Shown in pieces: positions 1 to 10,954 of a stretch of DNA of 64,000 bases (position 1 is its first letter; each line of letters starts with the position of its first letter). A program made the position numbers and the translations under genes. Under the pieces are notes generated by a model. The model saw only the letters and a list, made by a program, of their open reading frames with translations, was not told the DNA's origin and did no database searches. The DNA comes from Corynebacterium propinquum DSM 44285 (GTDB lineage: Bacteria; Actinomycetota; Actinomycetes; Mycobacteriales; Mycobacteriaceae): NCBI RefSeq assembly GCF_000375525.1, contig NZ_AQXC01000001.1, positions 310,001 to 374,000 of the forward strand, read 5' to 3'.

Positions 1-1725
1 AAAAGCGATATCGTCGTCTCGGAAACCGGTAAACCACGCGTGGGATCCCCCGGAGTACTCCGCCTCACCGGTTTTGCCGTGGATCGTGCCTCCGGCTTGC
101 ATACCCGCAGCGGTACCCGAGGCGACAACTTCCCGCATCATCGAGCGCAAACCTTCAATAGCTTCCGGGGACGGACCTGGGACGTCTTCACTCGGTGTTG
201 TCTCATGACCTTCGATCAACGTCGGCACGGGGCGGTGACCTGCAGCCACTGTCGCCGAGACTAGAGCAAAACCAAATGGGCTGGCCAGATCCAGGCCCTG
301 GCCGTAACCAGCTTCGGTGCGTTCAAACGCGGTTTCGCCTTCCGGGATTTCCCCGGTGATGGTCACTAATCCGGGAATCTCATAGTCAATCCCGAGGCCA
401 AATTTTTTGCCGGTCTGTTCCAGTTCACCTGGCGCAAGGTTCGTCGACATTTCGGCAAACGTGGTGTTACACGACGCAGCGAATGCGCGCTGTAGCGGAA
501 CGGTACCCAGCGAGAATTGGTTGTAGTTAATCACGGTGCGGCCTTGGATATTCATCGTTCCCGGACAGCCGACATACGTTCCCGGATTAACATCCTGGTG
601 CTCAATTCCAGCTGCCGCGGTAATGATTTTGAATACCGATCCGGGTGGATAATGCCCATTGAGGGCAATATCGCCGTCTTTATCTGCTTCCGGGGTTTGT
701 GCGACCGCGAGAATTTCCCCCGTCGACGGACGCATCGCCACCAACATGGTTTGTTTATCTTCCCGCATGGCAACGGCATCTTGTGCTGCCCGTTGTACGT
801 TGTAATCGATCGCTACTTTCAGCGCCGGGGCCGGGTCTGCATCATGCACACTCACGTCGGACAGCGCAGCCCCCTGGGGATTGACCACGCTCACTTTCCA
901 GCCGTTAGCTCCTTCCAGATCATCGCCGACGATCCGGGTCACTCGCGACATAATATCCGGCGCAAAGTCTTTTTCCACCGGAACCATCGCCGGTTCCTCG
1001 TTCAGGCGGACCCCGGGCACGCCTGCAAGGTCCTCGGCAATCGCCGGGCCTTCATCGGCTGAATACATACCAACCGAATAAATCCCATCAATGCCTTCCA
1101 ATGACGATGCCAGCTCAGCAGCATCCAGTGGAGAAATCGCTGTATCCCTGTGACTGGCAGCATTGACCGCACTAGCGATACGCGCTGCAGCCGCGCGGGG
1201 ATCATCCAACTGGGCAGTATCGACCAACAACCGGTGCGAAACTCCTGGCGACAAGAGCTCTACCCCATCCGAGGACACCACGCTGGCACGAGCTGCTTCG
1301 ACCGCACGCAATTCCAGGTGTTGATTAGCCCCGAGATCCGGGTGAATGATCGTCGGCTTATAGCGCACAGTCCACTCATCAGACGCCTTCGTCAACGTCA
1401 TCTCAGTGTCATAGACCAACTCGCGATCGCGCGGGAGATCCCAATGCATGGAATAACGCACCGTGGCTATCGAATCATTGACGTCGACGTCGTCCAGAGT
1501 GGCGGTGAGGCCTTCTGCCTGTAATCCCGTGAAAGTATCGTCGATTGCTTTCGTGATGTCCTGTGGGTTGTCCACAACATCAGATAAAGCCTCCGCATCC
1601 CGTTCGGCCATGGCATCCAAGAAATCTTGGGCGACCGGGTCTGCAGAGGCCGGCTTTGGGGTGCACGCCGCCAGCGTAGAACCGCCAATGACAGCGGAAA
1701 CCAGCAGCGCAACCGTCTTTTTCAT
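1..1725 (-). CDS. Penicillin-binding lipoprotein, class B transpeptidase (3' end beyond window)
   Basis: Peptidoglycan D,D-transpeptidase acting outside the membrane. 575 codons are visible, open to the left edge, so the C-terminus is missing. The N-terminus has a lipoprotein signal with lipobox LAAC (Cys21). Residues about 25-140 look like the NTF2-like domain of MecA-type PBPs, followed by a dimerisation domain and the transpeptidase domain. All three active-site motifs are visible: Ser363-x-x-Lys366 (GSVFK), Ser418-Cys-Asn420 and Lys551-Thr-Gly. It lies 32 bp downstream of ispG on the same strand. The position and lipobox match the mycobacterial penicillin-binding lipoprotein near gcpE and corynebacterial PBP2b; that name is an inference from synteny. 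Confidence 0.9.
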   Translation of the reverse strand, partial: MKKTVALLVSAVIGGSTLAACTPKPASADPVAQDFLDAMAERDAEALSDVVDNPQDITKAIDDTFTGLQAEGLTATLDDVDVNDSIATVRYSMHWDLPRDRELVYDTEMTLTKASDEWTVRYKPTIIHPDLGANQHLELRAVEAARASVVSSDGVELLSPGVSHRLLVDTAQLDDPRAAAARIASAVNAASHRDTAISPLDAAELASSLEGIDGIYSVGMYSADEGPAIAEDLAGVPGVRLNEEPAMVPVEKDFAPDIMSRVTRIVGDDLEGANGWKVSVVNPQGAALSDVSVHDADPAPALKVAIDYNVQRAAQDAVAMREDKQTMLVAMRPSTGEILAVAQTPEADKDGDIALNGHYPPGSVFKIITAAAGIEHQDVNPGTYVGCPGTMNIQGRTVINYNQFSLGTVPLQRAFAASCNTTFAEMSTNLAPGELEQTGKKFGLGIDYEIPGLVTITGEIPEGETAFERTEAGYGQGLDLASPFGFALVSATVAAGHRPVPTLIEGHETTPSEDVPGPSPEAIEGLRSMMREVVASGTAAGMQAGGTIHGKTGEAEYSGGSHAWFTGFRDDDIAF

Positions 1726-1757
1726 GACGAAAAGACTAACACGACAACGTCATGATT

Positions 1758-2921
1758 TTAGGAAGTGACGCGCACGTCCGCCTTAGCGCCTTCTTGTGCT
1801 TCCAAGCCCTGCTCCTCAGCGATGATATTCGCCTGTTCAATCAGAGTCTCGACAATCTGTGATTCGGGGACGGTCTTCACGACCTGCCCCTTCACAAAAA
1901 TCTGTCCCTTACCGTTACCCGATGCCACGCCAAGATCAGCATCGCGAGCTTCACCAGGGCCATTGACGACGCATCCCATCACAGCAACGCGTAACGGGAA
2001 TTCCAAGCCGTCGAGGCCTTCGGTGACTTCTTCGGCCAACTTGTACACATCCACCTGGGCGCGACCACACGAAGGGCAAGAAACGATCTCCAGCTTGCGT
2101 TCCTTCAGGTTCATCGCCTGCAGGATTTGCTCGCCAACTTTGATTTCTTCTACCGGATCAGCTGACAACGACACGCGGATGGTATCGCCAATTCCTTGCG
2201 AAAGCAGTGCACCGAAAGCTACCGAAGACTTAATGGTGCCCATCATCAACGGACCAGCTTCTGTCACGCCCAAGTGCAGCGGGTAATCCGTCTTGGCGGC
2301 CAGCTGTCGATATGCCTCCACCATCAGCACTGGATCGGAATGCTTGACCGAAATAGCAATGTCACCGAAGCCGTGTTCTTCGAACAGGGAGGCCTCCCAG
2401 ATCGCGGATTCCACCAAGGCTTCCGGGGTTGCCTTGCCATATTTTTCCAGCAAGCGTTTGTCTAGCGAGCCGCCGTTGACGCCGATGCGGATGGGAATTC
2501 CCGCATCGCCAGCCGCCTTGGCAACTTCTTTCACCCGGCCATCGAACTCCTTGATATTGCCGGGGTTCACGCGTACCGCGGCACACCCGGCATCAATGGC
2601 CTGGAAAATGTACTTCGGTTGGAAGTGGATGTCCGCAATCACCGGAATCGGCGACTTTTTCGCGATCGCCGGTAGTGCCTCAGCATCGATAGGCTTCGGG
2701 CACGCAACCCGGACGATATCGCAGCCGGTAGCAGTCAGCTGGGCAATCTGCTGCAACGTTGCGTTAATATCATGGGTTTTAGTCGTCGTCATCGACTGTA
2801 CTGAAACCGGATAATCCGATCCGACTCCCACATCACCGACCATAAGCTGACGCGTCTTACGCCGCGGAGCCAGCGTTGGCGGCGGACCTTCCGGCATTCC
2901 GAGTCCAATCGGAGTTGGCAT
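1758..2921 (-). CDS. ispG: 4-hydroxy-3-methylbut-2-en-1-yl diphosphate synthase (GcpE)
   Basis: Penultimate enzyme of the MEP isoprenoid pathway; converts MEcPP to HMBPP using a 4Fe-4S cluster. It is 387 aa from the chosen ATG, which has AAGGAG 8 nt upstream; a longer reading adds 18 residues with no better site. Cluster ligands are visible as Cys282-x-x-Cys285 (SCPSCGR) and Cys317 ([10 protein letters not shown]). The N-terminal TIM-barrel part has the usual MTTTKTHD and RVNPGN stretches. It is downstream of the site-2 protease and dxr, the same grouping as in mycobacteria, so two MEP enzymes share one transcription direction. Confidence 0.97.
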   Translation of the reverse strand: MPTPIGLGMPEGPPPTLAPRRKTRQLMVGDVGVGSDYPVSVQSMTTTKTHDINATLQQIAQLTATGCDIVRVACPKPIDAEALPAIAKKSPIPVIADIHFQPKYIFQAIDAGCAAVRVNPGNIKEFDGRVKEVAKAAGDAGIPIRIGVNGGSLDKRLLEKYGKATPEALVESAIWEASLFEEHGFGDIAISVKHSDPVLMVEAYRQLAAKTDYPLHLGVTEAGPLMMGTIKSSVAFGALLSQGIGDTIRVSLSADPVEEIKVGEQILQAMNLKERKLEIVSCPSCGRAQVDVYKLAEEVTEGLDGLEFPLRVAVMGCVVNGPGEARDADLGVASGNGKGQIFVKGQVVKTVPESQIVETLIEQANIIAEEQGLEAQEGAKADVRVTS

Positions 2922-2988
2922 GTATTCTCCTTGCAAATTGCGAACGTGCTGGCAATATTCTAACACTGCCAGCAACTACTACACACTG

Positions 2989-4209
2989 CTAAAACAGCAT
3001 GATGGGATTGACCAGATCGGCAATAATGACGATCACACCGACAGTCAGTAGTAATGCCGCCATGCCGTAGGTCAACGGCAGCAATTTTTCATAATTCGCC
3101 GGGCCACCTGGTTCTTGGCCACGCAGTCGACGGACAAGGTTGCGCAGCTTTTCCCACAGCACCACCGCGATGTGCCCGCCGTCGAAAGGCGGCAGCGGGA
3201 TCATGTTAAACAGCGCGAGGAAAAAATTCAGCGTCGCTAGCATCATCCAGAACATCGGCCACAGCTCGCGTTCGACGAGTTCACCGCCCGCACGCGAGGC
3301 ACCCACCACGCTCATCGGGCCATCTTGTTCTCGCTCTGCACCAAAAATGGAAGCCGCAACCGCGGGGATCTTACTTGGGAAAGCAATAATGCCGTCCACC
3401 GTGGCTTTCAGCATGTACCAGGAATAATCGAGACTCGCCGGTATCGCCTCAATAACGTTGTATTCACGATGCACATCCAGCGGTGCGTTGGTCAGGCCAA
3501 CCGAGCCGACAGTCTGTGGCTGGCCGTCGGCGTCGTAACGCACCACAGAGTCCAGCTCAACGTCCAATTGCAACTGTTGGCCATCACGTTCGATATCCAG
3601 CGTGACGGTCTCGCCCGGCCGGTCCTGGACCTCATCGCGGAACTGCATGAAATTATCCAGCTGTTCGCCGTTAAGTCCGGTAATAATGTCTCCAGCGACT
3701 ACTCCGGCTTCTCCACCGGCGCCGTGGCCCGTACAGTCTTCTAATTCAGCAGGCGCATCCGCCTGGATGGGCGCCTTTTGATCCGCAGAACACGTCACCT
3801 CGCCTACCTTCGCCCGGACGTCGGCATGCGGATCTGGCAACCCAGCACTCGCCGCGACAAAGAACAAGATCAGCAACCCGAGCACAACATTGACGAATGG
3901 GCCCGCCGCCAACACCGCAATACGCTGCCATGCCGGCTTGGAGTACATGGCATGCGGCTTTTCCTCCTCCGTCATCTCGTCCATCGCGGTCATACCAGCA
4001 ATGTCACAAAAGCCACCAAGTGGAAGCGCAGCTAGCCCATACCGGGTATGCCCTTTGGTAAACGACAGTACGGACGGGCCGAAGCCCACATAAAAGCGAC
4101 GCACGCGCATACCAAATGCCCGCGCCGAAACCATATGCCCGGCCTCATGCAGTGCGATCGTGGACGCAATGCCCAGGGCAAACAGGAAAATGCCAAGAAT
4201 AAAAGCCAT
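2989..4209 (-). CDS. rip1: Site-2 protease, M50 family (Rip1/RseP-like)
   Basis: Intramembrane zinc metalloprotease that cleaves anti-sigma factors and other membrane substrates. It is 406 aa. The first transmembrane helix contains the zinc motif HEAGH (His21, Glu22, His25). A PDZ-like region lies at about 170-240, the third-ligand motif in NMIPLPPFDGGH at about 345-357, and a last helix closes the protein. It sits between dxr and ispG with gaps of 26 and 67 bp. This is the place of Rip1 (Rv2869c) in mycobacteria, so the name rests on motifs plus synteny. Its substrates cannot be read from this window. Confidence 0.93.
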   Translation of the reverse strand: MAFILGIFLFALGIASTIALHEAGHMVSARAFGMRVRRFYVGFGPSVLSFTKGHTRYGLAALPLGGFCDIAGMTAMDEMTEEEKPHAMYSKPAWQRIAVLAAGPFVNVVLGLLILFFVAASAGLPDPHADVRAKVGEVTCSADQKAPIQADAPAELEDCTGHGAGGEAGVVAGDIITGLNGEQLDNFMQFRDEVQDRPGETVTLDIERDGQQLQLDVELDSVVRYDADGQPQTVGSVGLTNAPLDVHREYNVIEAIPASLDYSWYMLKATVDGIIAFPSKIPAVAASIFGAEREQDGPMSVVGASRAGGELVERELWPMFWMMLATLNFFLALFNMIPLPPFDGGHIAVVLWEKLRNLVRRLRGQEPGGPANYEKLLPLTYGMAALLLTVGVIVIIADLVNPIMLF

Positions 4210-4235
4210 CGCGAAAACTCTACCTTAACTACGCA

Positions 4236-5453
4236 CTAGGACAGGCGGTGCGCGCGTGTGATGTGTTCCCCGGCAACGCGGCGGGCGGCTTTTTCCAGCT
4301 CATAAATATCGTCGAGGCTGTGAGCAAGCGGCCCCGGTTGCTGTGCGAGGGTCTCCATCACAGTGCCGACGACATCAACAATCTGTGGGAAACGGAGCTG
4401 GCCCCGCAAGAATGCGGTAGCGGCTTCCTCATTGGCAGCGTTAAACACTGCGGGTAGACCGTCGGTAGCAAGCGCAGTGCGGGCTAAATCCAGGGCGGGA
4501 AAAGCATCGTTATCCACCGGCAGAAATTCCCACGACTGTGCGTCTTGCCAGTTGATCGGCGGCTGCGCATGCGGGAGGCGGTTCGGCCACGCCAATGCCA
4601 ATGCGATCGGAAGCTTCATCGACGGCGGCGAGGCCTGCGCAAGCGTAGAGCCATCGCAAAACGTCGCCGCTGAGTGCACGATCGACTGCGGATGCACCAC
4701 CACGTCAATGTTGCTGGCGGGAAAATCAAATAGATAGCTGGCTTCGATCAGCTCAAGGCCTTTATTAACCAAAGTCGCGGAATTGAGCGTATTCATCTGC
4801 CCCATCGACCATGTCGGGTGCGCTGCGGCTTGCTGCGGAGTGACATCCCACATACGTTCGCGGTCCCATCCGCGAAACGGGCCCCCGGAGGCAGTAAGCA
4901 CCAACCGCGAAAGCTCTTGCCGACGCCCAGAACGCAGAGCCTGCGCCATAGCAGAATGCTCAGAATCAACCGGAACAATCTGGCCCTCTGCTGCTTGTTC
5001 TAATACCCAACGTCCACCAGCAACGAGGGATTCTTTATTCGCCAGCGCCAGTGTCGAGCCTGCGCTCAGCGCAGCAAGCGTGACCGGCAACCCGCGCGAA
5101 CCGTCCATCGCGTTGAGTACGACATCTGCGTGGGCAGCCGCACACAGCGTAGCCGCTGCATCCGGACCGCTCGCAATATTTTCGCCGAATTCTTGCGAGA
5201 TCTTCTGCGCTGCGGCTTTATCGGCGACGGCGAGAAATTCCGCTGAAATCGCGAAATGTCGTGCCTGCTGACACAGCAACTCCGGCCGCGAGCCACCCGC
5301 GGCGAGCCCAACTAACTCAAACTTATCCGGGTTATCGGCGATAACTTCTAAGGCCTGGGTGCCGATCGACCCGGTCGAGCCCACCACGACGACAGTGCGC
5401 TTGTGGTCGGTTTCCGGAGCTACCGTCTGCTGTTTGTGTTCTGCACCAATCAC
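4236..5453 (-). CDS. dxr: 1-deoxy-D-xylulose 5-phosphate reductoisomerase
   Basis: First committed step of the MEP pathway: NADPH- and metal-dependent conversion of DXP to MEP. The NADPH site [13 protein letters not shown] is near the N-terminus. The metal/substrate motifs follow as [17 protein letters not shown] and LTASGGPF, and the helical C-terminal domain is intact. I chose the GTG at 5453 (405 aa), close to family length; the open frame runs to an ATG at 5573, but those 40 residues are basic, tryptophan-rich and unlike the family. The ribosome-binding site is weak at either start, so the start is uncertain. Confidence 0.95.
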   Translation of the reverse strand: MIGAEHKQQTVAPETDHKRTVVVVGSTGSIGTQALEVIADNPDKFELVGLAAGGSRPELLCQQARHFAISAEFLAVADKAAAQKISQEFGENIASGPDAAATLCAAAHADVVLNAMDGSRGLPVTLAALSAGSTLALANKESLVAGGRWVLEQAAEGQIVPVDSEHSAMAQALRSGRRQELSRLVLTASGGPFRGWDRERMWDVTPQQAAAHPTWSMGQMNTLNSATLVNKGLELIEASYLFDFPASNIDVVVHPQSIVHSAATFCDGSTLAQASPPSMKLPIALALAWPNRLPHAQPPINWQDAQSWEFLPVDNDAFPALDLARTALATDGLPAVFNAANEEAATAFLRGQLRFPQIVDVVGTVMETLAQQPGPLAHSLDDIYELEKAARRVAGEHITRAHRLS

Positions 5454-5661
5454 GCCCGCTACTTTATCGCCTCGATGCCTTAATCGCTTTATATCCGTCG
5501 GTATGCAAGAATAAAGACAGCTATGTTTCAAGTTCGGCACTTGCCACCACAATAGACACCATGGTCCCGTCAACTCACACCGTTGTCGGGAGCAAGCAGG
5601 TTTGTTCTGGTGGTGCGCCGGACACAGGTTTAACTGACGTTGATGTGAAGGAGTATCCGCT

Positions 5662-6099
5662 GTGGCTTCCCACGAACCCGCACCGCAGGTACATAACGGT
5701 GTATCTACCCTCGATGTTCCCTCGGCGGCCTGGGGTTACAGCGCCGTAAAGCGCACCACCATCCAGGTGACTGGCTGGATTTCCGTCCTGTGGCTCTTGG
5801 GGTTGAACTTCGGTAACCACGAGGGTCACGTCGAGACCATCTACCTGTTTATTTTCGCAATTCTGATTGCACTTGGCTTGCTCATCCACCTGTTTGAACC
5901 AAAGCTTTCTCAGGTACGCACCCTGACCGGTCGCAACAAGGGCGAAAACCACAAAGAACCAGAATGGGCTTACCAGCAGGCTACCCTCACCGGTGTCTAC
6001 GCTGAGCTTACCGATTCGCAGCTGCGCTCGATGAACATCGACCCAGCGCGTGTTGCTCAGTTGCGTGCCGGCCAGCGCAACGAATCTATCGAGGGCTAA
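5662..6099 (+). CDS. DUF2631 membrane protein
   Basis: 145 aa, GTG start with AAGGAG 8 nt upstream. Two hydrophobic helices are visible, about residues 33-50 and 57-78, with a short loop rich in His/Glu between them. A cytoplasmic-type C-terminal tail of about 65 residues carries no known catalytic motif. It matches the actinobacterial DUF2631 family, normally found beside dxr/rip1. It diverges from dxr and ends 105 bp before the convergent rlmN, with a strong terminator between. Function unknown; the conserved neighbourhood suggests an envelope role, but nothing in the sequence shows this. Confidence 0.85.
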   Translation: MASHEPAPQVHNGVSTLDVPSAAWGYSAVKRTTIQVTGWISVLWLLGLNFGNHEGHVETIYLFIFAILIALGLLIHLFEPKLSQVRTLTGRNKGENHKEPEWAYQQATLTGVYAELTDSQLRSMNIDPARVAQLRAGQRNESIEG

Positions 6100-6132
6100 T
6101 CACCACCGCGGTTACTCATTCCGCATCAAACT

Positions 6133-6162
6133 AATAGCCACCCCGGTTTCGGGGTGGCTATT
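6133..6162. terminator. Bidirectional intrinsic terminator
   Basis: A perfect 12-bp inverted repeat AATAGCCACCCC with a 6-nt loop lies between the convergent DUF2631 gene and rlmN. T-rich sequence follows on both strands, so it can serve both genes. Confidence 0.85.
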
Positions 6163-6204
6163 GTTGTACGTGGAGCTATCTCGAACCCAAAATACGTTCC
6201 CGAG

Positions 6205-7341
6205 TTAGACCCTGGCTTCGGCTTCCATTTTTCGGTCAGCTTCTTCCTCTGCAGCCAGCTGACCACAAGCTGCCGCGATCTCTTGCCCCTTGGTATCACG
6301 AACGGTGCACGGTACCCACTGCGAAACGCGACGGACGAACTCGTCTTGTCGGTCTTTCGGCGAGGCATCCCATTCTGAGCCTGGGGTTGGGTTCAGCGGG
6401 ATCAAGTTCACATGCACCTTGGTGCCCAAGGCTTTCCACAGCTTCTCTCCGAGGAGATCCGCACGCCAATCCTGATCATTCTTATCGCGGATCAAAGCAT
6501 ATTCAATAGAAACACGGCGTGAGGTCTTTTCCACGTAGTACTTCGCGGCATCCAGCACTTCTTCTACCGACCAACGGTTATTCACGGGCACCAAGGTATC
6601 GCGGAATTCGTCATCCGGCGTATGCAAAGAAACCGCCAGGGTAACGTTCATCTGCTCGTCGGCAAGCTTGCGGATAGCTGGTGCCAGTCCCACCGTGGAG
6701 ACTGTCACGTTACGAGCAGAAATACCGAATCCCTTCGGACCGGGGGCAATAATCTGGGCGACGGTGTCCTTCACGCGCTTGTAGTTTGCCAGTGGCTCAC
6801 CCATGCCCATAAACACGATATTCGACAGGCGCGAGCCTTCGTCGGCAAGAGTTTTCGCTGCATGACGCACCTGCTCTGTCATCTCTGCGACTGAGAGGTT
6901 ACGGTCCAACCCGCCTTGGCCAGTCGCGCAAAATGGACAGTTCATGCCACACCCAGCCTGCGAAGAAATGCACAGGGTAGCGCGGTTCGGATAGCGCATC
7001 ACTACCGATTCCAACAAGGTTCCATCATGCAGACGCCACAACGACTTCGAGGTATGGCCGTCGTCGGTTTCTTTGGAATACAGGTGTGTCATCAGCTGTG
7101 GAAATAGAGCATCTGCGACTTTGTCCCGGGCGTCGGCAGGTAAATCCGTCATCGTCGTCGGATCGGCTTCATAGCGCTCGTAATAGTGGCGCGCAATCTG
7201 ATTGGCACGGAATTTTGGTAGCCCCAGCTCGGCTAACGCGTCGATGCGTTGCTGTTCACTCAAGTCCGCAAAATGCTTTGGCGGAAGGCCCCGCTTTGGG
7301 GAGGAAAAATCGAGTTTAACTGGTTGTGGCATGACTGCCAT
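6205..7341 (-). CDS. rlmN: 23S rRNA / tRNA adenine-C2 methyltransferase RlmN
   Basis: Radical-SAM enzyme that makes 2-methyladenosine in 23S rRNA (A2503) and some tRNAs. It is 378 aa from the ATG at 7341, which has AAGG about 8 nt upstream; a TTG at 7368 would add nine residues and nearly touch the cdsA stop. The radical-SAM triad Cys131-x3-Cys135-x2-Cys138 (CGMNCPFC) is present. The SAM-binding GMGEPLANY motif and the downstream SVSTVGLAP and [10 protein letters not shown] segments are intact. It follows cdsA on the same strand and probably shares its transcript. Confidence 0.97.
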   Translation of the reverse strand: MAVMPQPVKLDFSSPKRGLPPKHFADLSEQQRIDALAELGLPKFRANQIARHYYERYEADPTTMTDLPADARDKVADALFPQLMTHLYSKETDDGHTSKSLWRLHDGTLLESVVMRYPNRATLCISSQAGCGMNCPFCATGQGGLDRNLSVAEMTEQVRHAAKTLADEGSRLSNIVFMGMGEPLANYKRVKDTVAQIIAPGPKGFGISARNVTVSTVGLAPAIRKLADEQMNVTLAVSLHTPDDEFRDTLVPVNNRWSVEEVLDAAKYYVEKTSRRVSIEYALIRDKNDQDWRADLLGEKLWKALGTKVHVNLIPLNPTPGSEWDASPKDRQDEFVRRVSQWVPCTVRDTKGQEIAAACGQLAAEEEADRKMEAEARV

Positions 7342-7372
7342 ACTGCCTTGTTCGAAGCGTATGGACAAATCG

Positions 7373-8266
7373 CTAAGCGCTATATTCCACCAGCGTATTA
7401 ATCAGCAACCACGTAGCCATGGCCGCGGGCAGCATGCCGTCAATACGGTCCATGAGTCCACCGTGGCCAGGAAGAATTGCTGACATGTCTTTGATGCCAA
7501 ATTCACGTTTAAATTGCGACTCCACAAGATCGCCCAGGCTGGCGCAAATTACTAACCCCACGCCCAGCACGAGGCCGATGCGCCAATCATCATGCAGCAA
7601 GAAATGTACACTCAGCGCCCCAGTGATCATGCCAAACAACACTGAGCCCGCAAAACCTTCCCAGGATTTCTTCGGACTCACCGCAGGCGCCATGGGGTGG
7701 GCACCAAACATGACGCCAGCGGCATAACCACCAACATCGGAGGCCACGACACATAACATAAAGGTCGCGATCGAGGCACTACCCGATGCCCATGGAGTAC
7801 TCAGATGCGACAGCATCGCGCCAAACGAGGCGAACAATGGGATCCACATCAGCACGAATACGCCAACGGACATATCACGCAAATAATTCTGCGGGGCAGC
7901 GTGCCTGCCATTATGAAATAGCCTGCCGAACATCAAAACCAAAACGGATGCAACAAACGCCGCAACCAAGCCCGTGATGTCAAATGGCCACGACAGCCAC
8001 ACCATGGCTTGGCCCATGATGATCATTTGATAAAACGGCAGGCTGTAGGAGTTTTCCCGCAAGCGTGAGAGCACTTCCCACATAGCCACGGCCACGCCGA
8101 TAGAAACAACCGGATACCACGCGACCGGGCCAATCAACAGCGCGCCAATAACCAGCGCGCCCAGCAACACACCAACACCGATTGCTACGCGAAGATCACG
8201 GCCGGCATCGTTTTTTGGGTATGGGAGGTGGCCACGCAGTGACCAACCGGGTTTCGATTCCTTCAT
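7373..8266 (-). CDS. cdsA: Phosphatidate cytidylyltransferase
   Basis: Makes CDP-diacylglycerol from phosphatidate and CTP for phospholipid synthesis at the cytoplasmic membrane. It is 297 aa, with AAGGAGG just upstream of the ATG. Seven to eight hydrophobic helices are visible. The C-terminal CdsA signature is complete (residues about 250-280: [11 protein letters not shown], then [11 protein letters not shown]). It lies downstream of frr across a 177-bp gap holding a terminator-like hairpin, so it may have its own promoter, and upstream of rlmN. The frr-cdsA-rlmN order is typical of actinobacteria. Confidence 0.97.
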   Translation of the reverse strand: MKESKPGWSLRGHLPYPKNDAGRDLRVAIGVGVLLGALVIGALLIGPVAWYPVVSIGVAVAMWEVLSRLRENSYSLPFYQMIIMGQAMVWLSWPFDITGLVAAFVASVLVLMFGRLFHNGRHAAPQNYLRDMSVGVFVLMWIPLFASFGAMLSHLSTPWASGSASIATFMLCVVASDVGGYAAGVMFGAHPMAPAVSPKKSWEGFAGSVLFGMITGALSVHFLLHDDWRIGLVLGVGLVICASLGDLVESQFKREFGIKDMSAILPGHGGLMDRIDGMLPAAMATWLLINTLVEYSA

Positions 8267-8383
8267 ACCCCTCCTTAAGGCCCGTGTCTGGAATTCTTAG
8301 TGACAGTGTTCGCTGAGTGACCGCGTACCTGGCATGCACGCATGCACCGTGTTCGTGGCAGCGCTAATACTGGTTGTAGAAAG

Positions 8384-8422
8384 ACGTCGCACTGCGAGTT
8401 AACCACACTCACAGTGCGACGT
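8384..8422 (-). terminator. Hairpin after frr
   Basis: An 11-bp inverted repeat (ACGTCGCACTG / CAGTGCGACGT) with a 17-nt loop lies 21 bp past the frr stop and is followed on the minus strand by TCTTTCT. The long loop and broken U-tract make it a probable rather than certain terminator. Confidence 0.6.
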
Positions 8423-8443
8423 TGGCAAAATGATGAAAAGAAT

Positions 8444-9001
8444 TTAGACTTCCATCAATTCGGATTCTTTGTTGCCGACGACGTCATCGATGGAATCGAC
8501 GTACTTCCCGGTCACTTTTTCCATCTCGGCTTCTGCCGCCTTGACTTCGTCTTCGCCACTTTCGCCATCTTTTTGCAGCTTCTTCAACTGCTCCATGGCT
8601 TTCCGGCGAACGTTACGGATAGCAATCTTGCCGTCTTCGCCTTTGGAACGAGCAAGTTTTACCATGTCTTTACGACGTTCCTCAGTAAGCTGCGGGATAG
8701 TCACGCGCAGCACTTGGCCGTCGTTCGTTGGGTTCACGCCGAGATCAGAGTTGCGGATTGCGTTTTCAATCTCACCGATCATCGACTGCTCATAAGGCTT
8801 GATCAGCAACATGCGTGGTTCAGGTACCGAGACCGTCGCCATCTGGGTAATAGGTGTCGGGGCACCGTAGTATTCCGCGACCAGGCCGTTAAACATCGAT
8901 GGGTTCGCCCGGCCGGTGCGAATGGTGGTGAGGTCTTCACGGGTGTGCTCAACAGAGGCGGCCATGCGCTCTTCTGCTTCCAGCAAAATATCATCAATCA
9001 T
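8444..9001 (-). CDS. frr: Ribosome recycling factor
   Basis: Splits post-termination ribosomes together with EF-G. It is 185 aa, the normal family length. The start MIDDILLEAEERM is followed by the conserved RTGRANPSMF segment (about 28-37), a central beta domain, and the C-terminal helical KLARSKGEDGKIAIRNVRR segment. AGGA precedes the ATG at a good distance. It is downstream of pyrH (73-bp gap), the usual pyrH-frr pair. Confidence 0.98.
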   Translation of the reverse strand: MIDDILLEAEERMAASVEHTREDLTTIRTGRANPSMFNGLVAEYYGAPTPITQMATVSVPEPRMLLIKPYEQSMIGEIENAIRNSDLGVNPTNDGQVLRVTIPQLTEERRKDMVKLARSKGEDGKIAIRNVRRKAMEQLKKLQKDGESGEDEVKAAEAEMEKVTGKYVDSIDDVVGNKESELMEV

Positions 9002-9073
9002 GAATAAATCCTGTATGTAATCGAGTAATGCAGATCTGCAGCCGAACTAGTGTGTCCGGCTATCCAGCTGTTT

Positions 9074-9814
9074 CTAGCTTTCCTGTGAGGTTACCAGGGT
9101 GCCAATACGTTCCCCGGCTACCGCGCGGGCGATATTGCCCTCAGTCAACAGATTGAACACCAAAATTGGCATGTCATTATCCATGCACAGGCTAAAGGCC
9201 GTGGCATCAGCAACCTTCAGGCCCTTTTCGATGACTTCCCGTGGGGTAATTTCTGCGTAGAGTTCAGCATCTGGGTTATACCGTGGATCATCGGAATAGA
9301 CTCCATCGACCCCCTTGGCCAAAAACAGCACCTCTGCCCCAATTTCCAGGGCGCGCTGAGCCGCAGTGGTATCCGTAGAGAAATACGGCATTCCCATGCC
9401 CGCGCCAAAAATGACCACGCGTCCCTTTTCCAAGTGCCGGTCGGCACGCAATGGCAGATAAGGCTCTGCGATTTGGGCCATGTTGATAGAGGTTTGCACA
9501 CGGCAGTCCACGCCCAGTTGCTTCAGGAAGTCCTGCAGCGCCAATGAGTTCATGACTGTACCGAGCATGCCCATGTAGTCCGAGCGGGCCCGATCCATTC
9601 CGCGCTGGGATAGCTCAGCGCCTCGGAAGAAGTTGCCACCACCGATAACGACGGCGATTTCCGCGCCGGTTTTTGCTACCTCGGCAATTTGGCGGGCCAC
9701 GTTTTCGACCACATCCGGGTCAATGCCGACGGTTCCACCGCCAAACATTTCTCCGCCGAGTTTCAACATGACGCGTTTATAGCGGGTTCTTTGGGCACTC
9801 TCGGTGTCAGTCAC
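9074..9814 (-). CDS. pyrH: UMP kinase
   Basis: Phosphorylates UMP to UDP; allosteric hexamer of the amino-acid-kinase family. The GTG at 9814 (246 aa) has AAGGAGAG 8 nt upstream and gives the usual corynebacterial N-terminus leading into [15 protein letters not shown]. An upstream in-frame ATG at 9937 would add 41 unrelated residues. Conserved segments visible: GGGNFFRG (ATP/UMP site), [24 protein letters not shown] and the C-terminal [10 protein letters not shown]. It stands upstream of frr and downstream of the tsf terminator, so it is likely transcribed with frr. Confidence 0.97.
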   Translation of the reverse strand: MTDTESAQRTRYKRVMLKLGGEMFGGGTVGIDPDVVENVARQIAEVAKTGAEIAVVIGGGNFFRGAELSQRGMDRARSDYMGMLGTVMNSLALQDFLKQLGVDCRVQTSINMAQIAEPYLPLRADRHLEKGRVVIFGAGMGMPYFSTDTTAAQRALEIGAEVLFLAKGVDGVYSDDPRYNPDAELYAEITPREVIEKGLKVADATAFSLCMDNDMPILVFNLLTEGNIARAVAGERIGTLVTSQES

Positions 9815-9972
9815 CGTTGTTCTCTCCTTGGCTGTGCAGACAATAGCTTCCATGCTACCTTCTCGGCTCACTAGCCTAGCAATTAGAGCCCTGGCTCGGC
9901 ACACAATCCTCCCCACAAGGTATGTACGCAACCCCACAATCAGGACTTAGGCCCGCTACCCCAGATACAGCA

Positions 9973-9999
9973 AAACCCTCGCCGTAATGGCGAGGGTTT
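9973..9999 (-). terminator. Intrinsic terminator after tsf
   Basis: A perfect 11-bp stem AAACCCTCGCC with a 5-nt loop lies 37 bp past the tsf stop; the minus-strand transcript continues with TTTTGCTGT. Confidence 0.88.
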
Positions 10000-10036
10000 A
10001 CCGGGTAAGCAGTGCGCAAGGCGCCTGCATCAGGGT

Positions 10037-10864
10037 TTATGCCTGACCAACCTCGAAACGACGGAAACCGGTCAGCTTCACGCCTGCTTCTTCAGTTACC
10101 TGAGCGACAGTCTTCTTGTTGTCTTCCAAGGATGGCTGTTCCAAAAGAACGACGTCCTTGTAGAAGCCATTCAGGCGACCTTCGACAATCTTCGGGATGG
10201 CCTTTTCTGGCTTGCCTTCTTCGCGAGTGATCTGCTCAGCGATAGCCTTTTCCTTCTCGACGATCTCGGAAGGAACGTCCTCGCGAGTCAGGTACTTGGC
10301 CTTCAATGCAGCAACCTGCATGGCGGCAGCGCGGGCGACGTTATCAGCGTTGTCAGCATCGGATTCGTAGGAAACCATGACACCCACTGATGGTGGCAGG
10401 TCGCCGGAGCGCTTGTGCAGGTAGATAGCCACTTTGTCGCTGTCTACGGTGGCGGCGCGCTTCAGTTCCAGCTTCTCGCCGATCTTGGCGGACTGCTCCT
10501 GGATCAAATCGCCAGCGGTGCTGCCGTCAACCTCGACTGCAACCAGTTCTTCCTGGGAGTTAGCCTTTGCGGAAGCGGCGGCGTCGGCGATCTTCTGGGC
10601 GAAGTTAATGAAGTCCTGGTTCTTAGCAACGAAGTCAGTTTCGCAGTTAACTTCGACCATGGTGTTGCCGGAAACAGCGATCAGGCCTTCGGAAGCATCG
10701 CGGTCTGCGCGCTTGCCGACGTCCTTGGCGCCCTGAATACGCAGGGTCTCAACGGCCTTGTCGAAGTCTCCGTCGTTTTCTGCCAACGCCTTCTTGCAGT
10801 CCATCATGCCGGAGCCGGTCATGTCACGAAGCTTTTTTACGTCTGCAGCGGTGTAGTTCGCCAT
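10037..10864 (-). CDS. tsf: Elongation factor Ts
   Basis: GDP/GTP exchange factor for EF-Tu. It is 275 aa. The N-terminal UBA-like domain has the hallmark [16 protein letters not shown] (about 11-26), and the core carries [13 protein letters not shown] (about 72-84). GGAGGA precedes the ATG. It is paired with rpsB but separated from it by a clear terminator hairpin, so tsf probably receives only part of the rpsB transcript, or has its own promoter in that 90-bp gap. Confidence 0.98.
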   Translation of the reverse strand: MANYTAADVKKLRDMTGSGMMDCKKALAENDGDFDKAVETLRIQGAKDVGKRADRDASEGLIAVSGNTMVEVNCETDFVAKNQDFINFAQKIADAAASAKANSQEELVAVEVDGSTAGDLIQEQSAKIGEKLELKRAATVDSDKVAIYLHKRSGDLPPSVGVMVSYESDADNADNVARAAAMQVAALKAKYLTREDVPSEIVEKEKAIAEQITREEGKPEKAIPKIVEGRLNGFYKDVVLLEQPSLEDNKKTVAQVTEEAGVKLTGFRRFEVGQA

Positions 10865-10917
10865 AGTGTGGGCGATCCTCCTTGTATAGGAACCTTTGAT
10901 AGAAACAATAGGGAAAA

Positions 10918-10948
10918 CGCCGAAACGCTCATCAGCTACGTTTCGGCG
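10918..10948 (-). terminator. Terminator/attenuator between rpsB and tsf
   Basis: A perfect 10-bp stem CGCCGAAACG with an 11-nt loop begins 6 bp after the rpsB stop and is followed on the minus strand by TTTTCCC. It would trim tsf expression relative to rpsB. Confidence 0.8.
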
Positions 10949-10954
10949 CCAAGC

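Noticed and set aside
1..1725. Possible pseudogene, because only short frames are evident in parts of this region
   Set aside because: Reading the minus strand from 1725 gives 575 uninterrupted codons with all three PBP motifs; the frame is open to the window edge rather than broken.
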